Shown one piece after another: positions 6,969 through 13,965 of a stretch of DNA of 64,000 bases. The stretch is from Anaerotignum lactatifermentans DSM 14214 (lineage in GTDB: Bacteria > Bacillota > Clostridia > Lachnospirales > Anaerotignaceae): assembly GCF_900142265.1 (NCBI RefSeq), contig NZ_FRAH01000004.1, forward strand, positions 1 to 64,000, written 5' to 3'. The translations under genes were made by a program, and so were the position numbers. Position 1 is the stretch's first letter; every line of letters starts with the position of its first letter. The notes beneath the pieces were generated by a model. That model had not been told where the DNA came from. It saw nothing but the letters and a program-made list of their open reading frames with translations, and did not search any database.

Positions 6969-7170
6969 AGGCATGGCAAACTTTGTCCAGCGGCGGCGGC
7001 TGGCTCTTGCGCATCATTTAGAGAGTGCCAAAGAGTACACCATGGAAGGGTTGTTTTATGAGCAGATGGAAACATCTTCTAACATTGGTATGTTATTTAA
7101 CCTATTAGACGAATTGGATTCCGAAGATATTTGCGTTTTTGGCACGTCTGAAGGCGAGGTGAAATTATGA
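6961..7170 (+). CDS. Unknown element protein, 69 aa
   Basis: Not recognised. The ATG at 6961 is nine bases from AGGAGG; a GTG at 6952 touches that site and is unlikely. The sequence has a basic N-terminal third (NFVQRRRLALAHHLESAK) and an acidic C-terminal part (NLLDELDSEDICVFGTSEGE). Its stop overlaps the next ATG (ATGA). Confidence 0.6.
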   Translation: MYKGMANFVQRRRLALAHHLESAKEYTMEGLFYEQMETSSNIGMLFNLLDELDSEDICVFGTSEGEVKL

Positions 7171-7367
7171 GCAAACACAGAAATCCTTGTAGGGGTTCTA
7201 TCACATGTATATGCCCCTATGCGGCATCCTGTCCCGCTTCCTTCCGCTTCCCTGCCGTCACTATGTCGATCATGCAAGACCTTGCAAAGATTGACAATCA
7301 AAATTATTTATATTTGATCTGGACTTTTGTTCGTGGCTTAGCTTATCCAAAGCAAAAGCAACAATAA
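7167..7367 (+). CDS. Unknown element protein, 66 aa
   Basis: Its ATG overlaps the stop of the preceding gene, with GAGGTG seven bases upstream. The N-terminal half contains four cysteines (C8, C14, C16, C22) and the C-terminal half is basic. No family is recognised. The coupling to the upstream gene is the main support that it is translated. Confidence 0.45.
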   Translation: MSKHRNPCRGSITCICPYAASCPASFRFPAVTMSIMQDLAKIDNQNYLYLIWTFVRGLAYPKQKQQ

Positions 7368-8211
7368 ATCTATAAAGGGTGTCCGCTTCTGCGGCACTCT
7401 TTTTCTTTGCCCTTATACGCCCCTCTGTGCGCCCGTATGCCCTGCCCTATTGCTTCCCCTTGCCGTTCCTCTTGCCCTTGTCAGCTTACCTCCTGCCGCT
7501 TCCTGCTGGCTATCTGTGACCGTATCCAAATTACGCCCACCACCCGCCGCCGTTTGGCTGCCGTTTGCCTGTGTGTCCTCCGCCTTTTCCGTTCTACCTA
7601 GCTTTTATGTATACACCATATTGTATTCATATAAGCTAGGAAAGAGCGTTTTTCCTGCCAACGCAGACCACAATATCTAGGGTGTCAATCAATACAGCAC
7701 CCCCTAAATTTAGGGGGTATCCCTGTCCCTTTTACCACTTGCCCTATATATCCAACGCCATTTCTAAAAAATTTTTTACGTTTACATGCAACAGTTCCGT
7801 GTGGGAAACGCCTTCTCAATTTCCAAAACGAAGTATGGGGGGATACTTTTTTTCTTCCAGACAGCCAGCACAGGCAAAGCCCTTGCCCTCCTACACTGCC
7901 GGGCTTTGCACCACTGATACATCTTGCCGCCTTGCGTTCTGGTTTCCGCTGATCTACTGCCGTCTCACTTCCCCATTGGACAGCCTTTCCCCCTTGGTCT
8001 GGGGTTCTTTTTTTATTGTGCAGTCATACAAAAATTATATGTTTCCCCCGTCAAAACAACGAAAAACAATATTAAAACGACTTATTTTTATATGTTTTTT
8101 CGTCACTTTTTTATTACACTGATTTCTCCACAATATCCCCATGTCAGTATTTGCCGCCTTGCGTTGCCTTGTCCCGCTTCCTGCCGCTTCTCTCCGGCTC
8201 TCACAGGCTGT
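7368..8211. other. Gene-less pyrimidine-rich segment of the element
   Basis: No convincing gene. A weak hairpin (GTGTCCGC/GCGGCACT) at 7378-7400 follows the small operon. At 7597-7640 CCTAGCTT and AAGCTAGG form an inverted repeat. At 7667-7713 there is a 47-bp segment repeated at 9219-9265, overlapping the perfect 20-bp palindrome ACCCCCTAAATTTAGGGGGT (7699-7718). The open frames here are low-complexity and lack ribosome sites. Confidence 0.55.
7667..7713. repeat. 47-bp hairpin-bearing repeat, copy 1
   Basis: 36 of 47 positions match 9219-9265. Both copies start ACCACAATA, contain TAGGGTGTCA, and end in CACCC(C/T)CTAAATTTAG, so each can fold with TAGGGTG against CACCCTA-like arms. The copies flank the ORF111/sigma gene pair. 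Confidence 0.65.
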
Positions 8212-8877
8212 CTAAAGCCCTTTCAAGTTCTTATGCTCTATATACTGTGACAACCGTTTTCCCCTCTCTGTCCTGCTCATAGACCGCACAGCATTGTTTA
8301 CAATCCCCCTTCCCTTCGCAGGCTTACAGCCTAGCACAGCCGCCATCTGGGCATAGTTATAGCCCTGATAGAAATAATAGTTTACTGCCATCCGTTCCCC
8401 CTCTGGCAATTCCTCTACACACGCCCGCACATCTGCCCGTAACTGTTCCATATACAGGCGTTCTTCCGCTTCTTCTATGCTGTTATGCTTATCAGGTATC
8501 AGCTCGTATAAAGTGCCTTTTTCGTCCTCACTGTCCTTTATCTGCCGATCTAGGGAAGCGGCTTCATTCAGAATTACCCGTCTTGATGTCCGCACACCAC
8601 AAGCCCCCCGAAAAGCGTTGTGTAAATGATATTTGATATAGGTATTGAACATATAGCCCTTTGTTTCATCATAGGCGCTGACCGCTTCCAGCATGGCAAA
8701 ATAGCCTTCCTGTATTAAGTCCTCTAGCGTTACGCCTGCCCTTGCACATAAGACTGCCTTTGCCCTACACCACCGATAGGCATATATCCGGATAATGCCA
8801 AGCACGTTTTGCCATAGGGTCACTTCTGCCGCCTTGTCCCCCTGCTTTATACGCTTTGCCGCTTCCTCATTCGTCAT
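8212..8877 (-). CDS. Element-encoded sigma-70-family factor
   Basis: 221 residues from the ATG at 8877, which has GGTGGA upstream; a GTG at 8889 would add four residues. Residues 45-90 (GVTLEDLIQEGYFAMLEAVSAYDETKGYMFNTYIKYHLHNAF) match sigma region 2 with the DLIQEG core-binding motif. Residues 155-205 (ELPEGERMAVNYYFYQGYNYAQMAAVLGCKPAKG) look like region 4 with its HTH. It starts inside the 3' end of the preceding gene (11-bp overlap). Known: such factors are common on Firmicutes mobile elements and are thought to drive element promoters. Its targets here are unknown. Confidence 0.75.
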   Translation of the reverse strand: MTNEEAAKRIKQGDKAAEVTLWQNVLGIIRIYAYRWCRAKAVLCARAGVTLEDLIQEGYFAMLEAVSAYDETKGYMFNTYIKYHLHNAFRGACGVRTSRRVILNEAASLDRQIKDSEDEKGTLYELIPDKHNSIEEAEERLYMEQLRADVRACVEELPEGERMAVNYYFYQGYNYAQMAAVLGCKPAKGRGIVNNAVRSMSRTERGKRLSQYIEHKNLKGL

Positions 8878-9202
8878 ACATTCCACCACACTTTCTTATA
8901 TGCCTTTCCAGAGCCGCCCTTATGCCGTCTGGCGTTTCCTCTTGCCCTAAGTGCTGTGCTACATCTCGCCAACTCATATCGAGCAAATAACGACAGATAG
9001 CCGCCGTCCTTATCCGTAGGTCTGGTATCCTGTCTATGGCTGCTTTGATTGTCCGTAATTTGTAATTACATATTCTCATATCGTGGTAAAGCCTTTCTAC
9101 TTCCGCTAAATCCCCCGCCGCTTCGGCTTTGTCCTTCTCGTCTAACAGTTTAATAATATCTCTGCTGATCTTCTGGGCTTCTCTCAATTCTTCCAGTGTC
9201 AC
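8867..9202 (-). CDS. Small helix-turn-helix protein coupled to the sigma-like factor
   Basis: 111 residues, GTG start with GGAG ten bases upstream. The N-terminal half is helical and charged (EELREAQKISRDIIKLLDEKDKAEAAGDL), likely coiled coil. The C-terminal part, RTAAICRYLLDMSWRDVAQHLG, resembles the region-4 HTH of sigma or ArpU-type phage regulators. It overlaps the sigma-like gene, so the two products are probably made together. The exact family is not certain. Confidence 0.6.
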   Translation of the reverse strand: MTLEELREAQKISRDIIKLLDEKDKAEAAGDLAEVERLYHDMRICNYKLRTIKAAIDRIPDLRIRTAAICRYLLDMSWRDVAQHLGQEETPDGIRAALERHIRKCGGMYDE

Positions 9203-9218
9203 TTCTCATTCACTCCTA

Positions 9219-9265
9219 ACCACAATACTTAGGGTGTCAGCCACACTTACACCCTCTAAATTTAG
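9219..9265. repeat. 47-bp hairpin-bearing repeat, copy 2
   Basis: Matches 7667-7713 at 36 of 47 positions. It lies between the rep gene stop and the start of the next gene. TAGGGTGT and ACACCCTCTA form its stem. It may be a replication nick site or an operon processing or termination signal. Confidence 0.6.
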
Positions 9266-9300
9266 TATGTCAGGACATAAGCGGCAAGGAAGCGGCATTG

Positions 9301-10059
9301 TCAGGATGCTTTTTTTCTCGGTCTGCCCCTCGTATCATTTCCATGTATCTTGATAGCAAGTACATAATGCCGATAAATGCCCATCTGCGGATAATTAGAT
9401 ACACTGATTCTCACCTCTTTGTACCCATTTGGAATCTTGATATATCCATGTCGCTTTGCATCCTCATACTCTACGACCTCCACTTTGGGCTGTTCTAAGT
9501 TTCGGCTACCTATCCATATTTGCTTATATGCTTCCAGTCCTTCTTCGTCCTCATCCGCTTCCTTTGTCATATACTCCGCAAGCCTGCTATACCCTTCTTC
9601 GCCTGCCTGATCTTCCAGAGGTGTGATATTTACACGACCATTCCCCCATACCGCCTTGATTTCATTCGGTGTCATGTCCTGTATATTGAGTATGACATGG
9701 TGGTGTATCTTGTTTTGCTTCCTATGCGTGCAGTATATGTATTTGACTGGCTCCGCTCCCGCCTTTTTCCGCTGCCGTTTCAACCTGCGAAAAAAGTTCC
9801 TGATCTCCCTTTGTGCCGTTTCCTCTGTCACTTTGTCCTTATATGTCAGTCCTAGCCACATATCCCCCTCTCTGAAATTGGTATGTATCATATATTTCAA
9901 CTTTTCCCGCTTCCGCTTTAGGTTTATTTTTTTCTGAAGTTCAGACGTTGGATTCTCCAATGCTCCACGGCTTACCTTTTTCCCTCTTGCTTTCAGACTA
10001 AAGTATTCCCTGCAAACATATAAGTCCCCCGCCCATATTCTTTCTACGTATCTTGGCAT
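9301..10059 (-). CDS. HUH-endonuclease replication initiator (rolling-circle Rep, ORF2/G2P-like)
   Basis: 252 residues. Motif 1 is WLGLTYKDK near 68-76. Motif 2 is the metal-binding I-H-H-H-V-I-L with H119 and H121. Motif 3 is EYMTK with Y163 and K166, a single catalytic tyrosine. The order and spacing fit a rolling-circle Rep of the ORF2-G2P group found in small plasmids and single-stranded DNA phages. The C-terminus is basic (RGRPRKKAS). It would nick the excised circular element at its origin. A leader of about 190 nt with hairpins and a convergent small RNA lies upstream (10076-10245). Confidence 0.8.
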   Translation of the reverse strand: MPRYVERIWAGDLYVCREYFSLKARGKKVSRGALENPTSELQKKINLKRKREKLKYMIHTNFREGDMWLGLTYKDKVTEETAQREIRNFFRRLKRQRKKAGAEPVKYIYCTHRKQNKIHHHVILNIQDMTPNEIKAVWGNGRVNITPLEDQAGEEGYSRLAEYMTKEADEDEEGLEAYKQIWIGSRNLEQPKVEVVEYEDAKRHGYIKIPNGYKEVRISVSNYPQMGIYRHYVLAIKIHGNDTRGRPRKKAS

Positions 10060-10114
10060 GGTTTATCCTCTTTTCCTGTTATATGGTCGTTATGTTAATC
10101 TTCATATCAAGGTA

Positions 10115-10137
10115 CAAAAGGGGCTTGTACCCCTTTA
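10115..10137 (-). promoter_or_regulatory. Hairpin in the rep leader (possible attenuator)
   Basis: AAAGGGG and CCCCTTT form a stem at about 10117-10136. Read on the rep strand it is followed by TTTTGTACC, giving a weak terminator shape before the rep ribosome site (AGAGGAT). Confidence 0.45.
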
Positions 10138-10144
10138 TTTTCCC

Positions 10145-10240
10145 TTGCTTTTTTCGATTGTTTATGATATGATAACAGTACGTATTTTGGCAGGCGGTTG
10201 GTCACCGCCATTCCCCCATCTTTTCGATGGGGTTTTTTTA
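10145..10240 (+). ncRNA. Candidate countertranscript RNA opposite the rep leader
   Basis: TTGCTT (10145-10150), 17 bp, TATGAT (10168-10173) predicts a start near 10180. The transcript would contain hairpin GGCGGT/ACCGCC (10193-10209) and end at CCCCATC, loop, GATGGGG plus seven T (10214-10239), about 58 nt long. It is antisense to the xis-rep intergenic RNA. Known: rolling-circle plasmids such as pMV158 and pT181 limit Rep synthesis with such RNAs. Confidence 0.6.
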
Positions 10241-10245
10241 TGCCC

Positions 10246-10521
10246 TCAATTATTTACAATGCGTTTCATATACGCACCATCCATATACCTTCTAATAGGT
10301 CTGATCTTTCCCGCTTCTGGCTGTGCCGCTTTGGAAGCGGTTCCCATTTCAAGAAACGTGTATACATTATCCATATCAACTAAAGTTTTATTGCCCACCT
10401 TTACACTGGGTATCTTTCCCTCATTGACAAGCCTTCTAAGCCCTGTCTGGGTTACTGCCGTGTGTTCGTCCGCTTGTTTTAACTCTATGTACGCTTCTTT
10501 GATTGTCCGCATCTTTGCCAT
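10246..10521 (-). CDS. Excisionase-like MerR-type HTH protein (Xis)
   Basis: 91 residues. The segment AVTQTGLRRLVNEGKIPSVKVGNKTLVDMDNVYTFLEM has the winged-helix pattern of excisionase-family proteins: recognition helix, then G-N-K-T wing and a V-D-M-D-N-V-Y-T-F end. A second ATG at 10512 has the better-spaced AAGG and may be the true start. It lies between the Cro-like gene and rep on the same strand, and with the integrase it would set the direction of recombination. Confidence 0.7.
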   Translation of the reverse strand: MAKMRTIKEAYIELKQADEHTAVTQTGLRRLVNEGKIPSVKVGNKTLVDMDNVYTFLEMGTASKAAQPEAGKIRPIRRYMDGAYMKRIVNN

Positions 10522-10541
10522 ACCTTAACACCCGCTTCCTG

Positions 10542-10772
10542 TCAGTCCTCTAACAACAATTCTCTGATACTGCATCCAAAAAAAACCGCGATTTTTGCCG
10601 CTGTTTCTATCCCGATCTTTTTTTCACCTAATGCCTTTGCTATTGTTGGTACGCTTATATTTAACTCCTTTGCTAATCCTCTACCATTAAGCCCATTTTT
10701 CGCCAATAATTCATACATTTTCATTCTGTCAAAAATAATTTCCATCGGCTTTCTGCCTCTTTTTTCGCTCAT
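10542..10772 (-). CDS. Cro-like HTH repressor
   Basis: 76 residues. MKMYELLAKNGLNGRGLAKELNISVPTIAKALGEKKIGIETAAKIAVFFGCSIREL is a compact XRE-type HTH. It is divergent from the CI-like gene at 10961 across a 188-bp AT-rich region, the layout of a lysis/lysogeny-type switch, and is first gene of the leftward cro-xis-rep-ORF111-sigma run. Confidence 0.75.
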   Translation of the reverse strand: MSEKRGRKPMEIIFDRMKMYELLAKNGLNGRGLAKELNISVPTIAKALGEKKIGIETAAKIAVFFGCSIRELLLED

Positions 10773-10833
10773 ATCTTACCCGCCTTTCAGTATTACGACT
10801 ATTTAATATTTTTTCTCTGCTCTATTAGTAGAT

Positions 10834-10862
10834 ATATTATCACTTAAAACAAAATATATCAA
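10834..10862 (-). promoter_or_regulatory. Leftward promoter of the cro-xis-rep run
   Basis: On the minus strand TTGATA (10857-10862) and TAATAT (10834-10839) are 17 bp apart. AT-rich half-repeats (AATATATT, ATATATC) around them are possible operator parts for the CI and Cro proteins. Confidence 0.65.
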
Positions 10863-10960
10863 TATATTTTTAATTTAGTCGCTTTTCTTTACCAAATTCA
10901 AAAGATGTGATTTAATGTATATGTGAGTATTGATATTTTTTTTATGAAGGAGGTTATCAG

Positions 10961-11536
10961 ATGGGACTAGGTCAAAATATCAAAACCATCTTAGATGCAA
11001 AACAAAGGACTGTTCCTTGGCTCGCCAAAGCCTCTGGCGTTCCCGCTTCAACAATTTATTCCATGATACGCAATAGCAGCAAAAGCACCGATGATACCAC
11101 CCTATCTAGGTTGTCTACTGCTCTAAGGGTTCCACCTGATGTTCTTACAAGTTCTACTATTGAATACCCGCTTACCTCTGATCACATAGCGGCGTATGAT
11201 AAGTATTACAAAATGCCCGAATATAAAAGAGCTCTTGAATTTGCCACACCTGATACAGGTAAGGGATTTTATTTGGATGACGTTATTAAAATAGCTGTTT
11301 ACAATGTGGCATTGAGTATCCCAGATAACGAAATCAAAAAAGCCTTACTTTATGAAGTAGAACACGCTGAAACATTGGGGAACGATGATTTTTCTTTAGC
11401 ACTACTCCTTAGTTACTACTATCAGTTTAATTCCTTCGGACGCAATGCCTTATTGCAAAGAGCAAAAGAACTTTCCCTTATTCCAGATTGTATTGCAAAG
11501 AATGATAATACCGACAAGAACCAAGAGGACAAATAA
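10961..11536 (+). CDS. CI-like XRE-family repressor
   Basis: 191 residues, ATG with AAGGAGG upstream. Residues 4-60 (GQNIKTILDAKQRTVPWLAKASGVPASTIYSMIRNSSKSTDDTTLSRLSTAL) form an XRE HTH; the rest has no peptidase signature such as the Ser-Lys pair of LexA/CI, so control by self-cleavage is not evident. It ends 14 bp before the integrase gene, so the two are probably co-transcribed, tying integrase level to the repressor. Confidence 0.75.
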   Translation: MGLGQNIKTILDAKQRTVPWLAKASGVPASTIYSMIRNSSKSTDDTTLSRLSTALRVPPDVLTSSTIEYPLTSDHIAAYDKYYKMPEYKRALEFATPDTGKGFYLDDVIKIAVYNVALSIPDNEIKKALLYEVEHAETLGNDDFSLALLLSYYYQFNSFGRNALLQRAKELSLIPDCIAKNDNTDKNQEDK

Positions 11537-11550
11537 AGGGGTGTTATATC

Positions 11551-12939
11551 ATGGCAAGCATACGAAAACGTGGCAACTCATACCAAATACGTGCCTCTGC
11601 TGGATATGATATAGACGGTAAGCAAATTGTTAAGGTTAAAACCTTTCGCCCGCCTTCTGGATGGAGTGAAAAGCGGATAGAAAAGGAAGTGCAGCGGCTC
11701 GCCGTAGAATTTGAAAACGAGATTTCCGCTGGTCACTACGTCAACAAGTCAATCAAATTTGCCGACTTTTCCGCTTTTTGGATGAAAGAACACGCAGAAA
11801 AAACCCTGCGCTTGAATACTGTACGCTATTACAAACGCCTTCTGTCCCGTATCAATGCCGCAATCGGGCATATTCGCATAGACCAATTACAACCGCTCCA
11901 CCTTATGTCGTTTTATAACAACCTTGCAGAGGACGGTATAAAGGACAAACATACCAGTACGCCCATTGATGACATTAACCGCATTCGAAAAGAAGCAGGC
12001 TTCACTATGGCAAAGCTGGCTGCCGCTTCCGATCTATCAATCAATACCGTTGCTAATGCCTGCAAAGGGCAAAATCTATATACAGCAAATGCTTTGAAGA
12101 TATGCAGCGGGCTTAATATGCCTTATGAAATGCTTTATAAAGACACGGATCCGCTTCTAAGGCTGTCTACTGCCACCATTAAAAACTATCATGTATTGAT
12201 TTCCTCCATCATGTCTACCGCTGTTCAATGGGGTTACGTTGTAGACAATCCATGTAAGCGGGTAAGCCCTCCAAAGGTTACACATAAACCAGGCGTTACC
12301 CTTACCAGCGAGGAAACCAATATACTATTCCAGTGCTTAGATAATGAGCCGATCAAGTATAAAGCGGCTATTATTACGCTTGTGTGCAGCGGCTTACGCC
12401 GTAGTGAACTATGCGGCTTAAAATGGTCTGACCTTGACTTTGACAGCGGTGTTATTGTCATATCCCGCAAGCTGGCTTATACTTCCGGCATAGGGTTATA
12501 CGAGGACGAGCCAAAGACAGAAAGCGGTAAACGGGCGTTAAAATTGCCGTCCTTTGCCGTTTCCATTTTAAGAGAATACAGGAAAGCCCAAGCACAAAAC
12601 CGCCTTTTATGCGGTGACAGATATGAAACCAATGACTATATTTTCGTAGGAGAAGAAGGGCACGTTATGCACCCAGACGCACTTCATAAATGGTTCACGG
12701 ACTTTCTGAAAAAATACGACTTACCCCCTATCACACTGCATAGTTTGCGCCATACTAACGCAAGTTTGCTTATTGCCAACGGGGTAGACCTTGCCACTGT
12801 ATCCAAACGCCTTGGACACGCAAGCACAGCCATTACAGCCCAGATATACACCCACGCTATACAGGAAGCAGACGCCCACGCAGCGGAAGCAATAGACAAT
12901 ATTCTTTTACGTAGCAGTCAAACGAAAGCGGCAAAATAA
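11551..12939 (+). CDS. int: Tyrosine site-specific integrase with an HTH insertion
   Basis: 462 residues. The N-terminal arm-binding domain is MASIRKRGNSYQIRASAGYD onward to about 60, and the core-binding SAM-like part starts near 65. A segment at about 138-200 (DDINRIRKEAGFTMAKLAAASDL, then SINTVANACKG) reads as an XRE-type HTH set into that part, which resumes at STATIKNYHVLISSIM. Catalytic residues are R283 (GLRRSEL), K near 322-327 (PKTESGKR), H397-x-x-R400 (HSLRH), H423 (LGHAS) and Y433 (QIYTH). The gene ends 125 bp before the right attachment site. The residues are all present, so it should be active. Confidence 0.9.
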   Translation: MASIRKRGNSYQIRASAGYDIDGKQIVKVKTFRPPSGWSEKRIEKEVQRLAVEFENEISAGHYVNKSIKFADFSAFWMKEHAEKTLRLNTVRYYKRLLSRINAAIGHIRIDQLQPLHLMSFYNNLAEDGIKDKHTSTPIDDINRIRKEAGFTMAKLAAASDLSINTVANACKGQNLYTANALKICSGLNMPYEMLYKDTDPLLRLSTATIKNYHVLISSIMSTAVQWGYVVDNPCKRVSPPKVTHKPGVTLTSEETNILFQCLDNEPIKYKAAIITLVCSGLRRSELCGLKWSDLDFDSGVIVISRKLAYTSGIGLYEDEPKTESGKRALKLPSFAVSILREYRKAQAQNRLLCGDRYETNDYIFVGEEGHVMHPDALHKWFTDFLKKYDLPPITLHSLRHTNASLLIANGVDLATVSKRLGHASTAITAQIYTHAIQEADAHAAEAIDNILLRSSQTKAAK

Positions 12940-12947
12940 ATTCCATA

Positions 12948-12965
12948 ATGGACAAATAATGGACA
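12948..12965 (+). repeat. Candidate integrase arm-type sites, right end (two copies)
   Basis: TAATGGACAAA-type words with ATGGACA at 12948 and 12959, 11 bp apart, just after the integrase stop and 100 bp before the right attachment site. They match the left-end array at 3896-3943. Confidence 0.6.
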
Positions 12966-13064
12966 AAACCCCTATTTGAATAAAAATAAACGAAAGCCCG
13001 ATACTCAATAAAACATTGATATATCAGGCTTTTGTATATGTTCAACATTTGAAATTGTATGTCT

Positions 13065-13100
13065 TTATTTGAAATTCTATATCTTCCAAGTAACTAATCA
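13065..13100 (+). repeat. Attachment site, right copy
   Basis: Repeats 3779-3814 with one mismatch. Read in the methyltransferase frame it would give L-K-F-Y-I-F-Q-V-T-N-Q-F-stop, i.e. the chromosomal end of that gene before insertion. Confidence 0.9.
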
Positions 13101-13112
13101 GTTCTAATAACA

Positions 13113-13144
13113 AAACCCCCTGTTGTTTCCACGACAGGGGGTTT
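13113..13144 (+). terminator. Original terminator of the methyltransferase gene
   Basis: AACCCCCTGT, loop, ACAGGGGGTT, then T-rich sequence. It lies just beyond the right attachment site, where the uninterrupted gene would end. A near copy is at 13361-13391. Confidence 0.75.
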
Positions 13145-13156
13145 CAGATTTTTTAC

Positions 13157-13359
13157 TTTTTTCAAGAATGCGGAAGGGTTTGGGGAACAAAGAGTTCCCC
13201 AACTAGAATCCGTAGTCGGAATTCATTTCCGACGAGGAAAAGCCGAAGTTTCAAGGCTTTTTAGCCGATGGAACTTTGACTTTATACATCTGTCAACTCG
13301 TCAAAGGCTTGAATGAAATGAGCCTTTGACGACAGGGGGTCGACTTTTTCGACACCCTG
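13157..13359 (-). repeat. Dispersed repeat family A, copy 1 (shortened)
   Basis: Read on the minus strand it follows copy 2 (20971-21234): the GGGTGTCGAAAAAGTCGA hairpin, the CGTCAAAGGC hairpin, the CTTCGGCTTTTCCTCGTCGG region and the AAACCCTTCCGC end. It lacks the internal part with ACCGCAAGAGATGCGG and ATTTATGGCTGACATTTGC. It is flanked on both sides by near-identical ACCCCCTGT..ACAGGGGG hairpins. Confidence 0.75.
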
Positions 13360-13360
13360 A

Positions 13361-13391
13361 ACCCCCTGTCCTTCCACGACAGGGGGTTTTC
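13361..13391 (+). terminator. Terminator, near copy of 13113-13144
   Basis: ACCCCCTGTC, loop, GACAGGGGGTTTT. The T-run is on the plus strand, so it faces away from the minus-strand GNAT gene that ends at 13393. Confidence 0.65.
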
Positions 13392-13392
13392 T

Positions 13393-13851
13393 TTATCTGC
13401 CCAACACATTTTCTGTTGTATCTTCTCCCGTAAGGGACTTGGAAAATTTATAATGGAAGTTCTGCATGCCTTCCCGCAGATAAAACCGATGGGTATTTTT
13501 CCGCAGCTGGTTGCAGGCAACTTCTATCTGCACACAGCCCGCTTCCTTTGCCAAATCACTGGCGTATGTGAGCATTTCGCCGCCGATACCGTTGCTTCTG
13601 GCGTTTTTATCTACAGCAAATTCCATGATTTCCGCCACAAGAGCGGCATGGTGGAGCTGTCTTTCCATGCGAAGATGGAGGACGCCTTTCACCTGCGTTT
13701 CTTCTTCCCATACCAAAAAGACATGGCGGCTGTCTGCCAGCATTTCCCCATACATCTGGGAAAAAGCGTCCCATGGCAGCTCCTTTTCCTCCATATCACA
13801 AATCAGTTCATAAATGCCACGGCAGTCCTCTGCCTTTCCTTTTCTGACCAT
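13393..13851 (-). CDS. GNAT-family N-acetyltransferase
   Basis: 152 residues from the ATG at 13851, which has GGAGGGG four bases upstream; an upstream in-frame ATG lacks this. The fold is visible as MVRKGKAEDCRGIYELICDME (first strand and helix), GVLHLRMERQLHHAALVAEIMEFAVDKNARSNGIGGEML (acetyl-CoA pyrophosphate loop N-G-I-G-G) and FYLREGM near the end. The substrate is not predictable. The gene is the first chromosomal gene right of the inserted element. Confidence 0.8.
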   Translation of the reverse strand: MVRKGKAEDCRGIYELICDMEEKELPWDAFSQMYGEMLADSRHVFLVWEEETQVKGVLHLRMERQLHHAALVAEIMEFAVDKNARSNGIGGEMLTYASDLAKEAGCVQIEVACNQLRKNTHRFYLREGMQNFHYKFSKSLTGEDTTENVLGR

Positions 13852-13965
13852 GAACCCCTCCATTTCTGCCAAAAACCCATAGAAAACCCTACCAAATCAT
13901 GATAGAATAAAGTAAGGGTTGCCGTTTGGCGGTTCAGTCACTTTCCCACGAGGGGAGGTGATACG

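Larger units (their letters stand above)
3779..13100. mobile_element. 9.3-kb integrative element inserted in the 3' end of the methyltransferase gene
   Basis: Bounded by near-identical 36-bp repeats at 3779-3814 and 13065-13100 (one mismatch). The interior encodes a tyrosine integrase next to one end, phage-like CI, Cro and Xis proteins, an HUH replication protein, a sigma-like factor, two RHH proteins, a type I toxin and small unknown genes. No type IV secretion, coupling protein, capsid or terminase gene is visible. It therefore looks like a mobilizable or replicative integrative element or a satellite, not a self-transmissible ICE or full prophage. The dispersed repeat families seen elsewhere in the window are absent inside. 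Confidence 0.9.

Noticed and set aside
7405-8250. Several overlapping open frames on the plus strand
   Set aside because: Low-complexity Cys/Pro/Ser-rich translations, no ribosome sites, and the last ones run into the antisense of the sigma-like gene.
3779-13100. tRNA gene as the integration site
   Set aside because: No tRNA-like sequence lies at either boundary; the repeat falls in the methyltransferase coding end.
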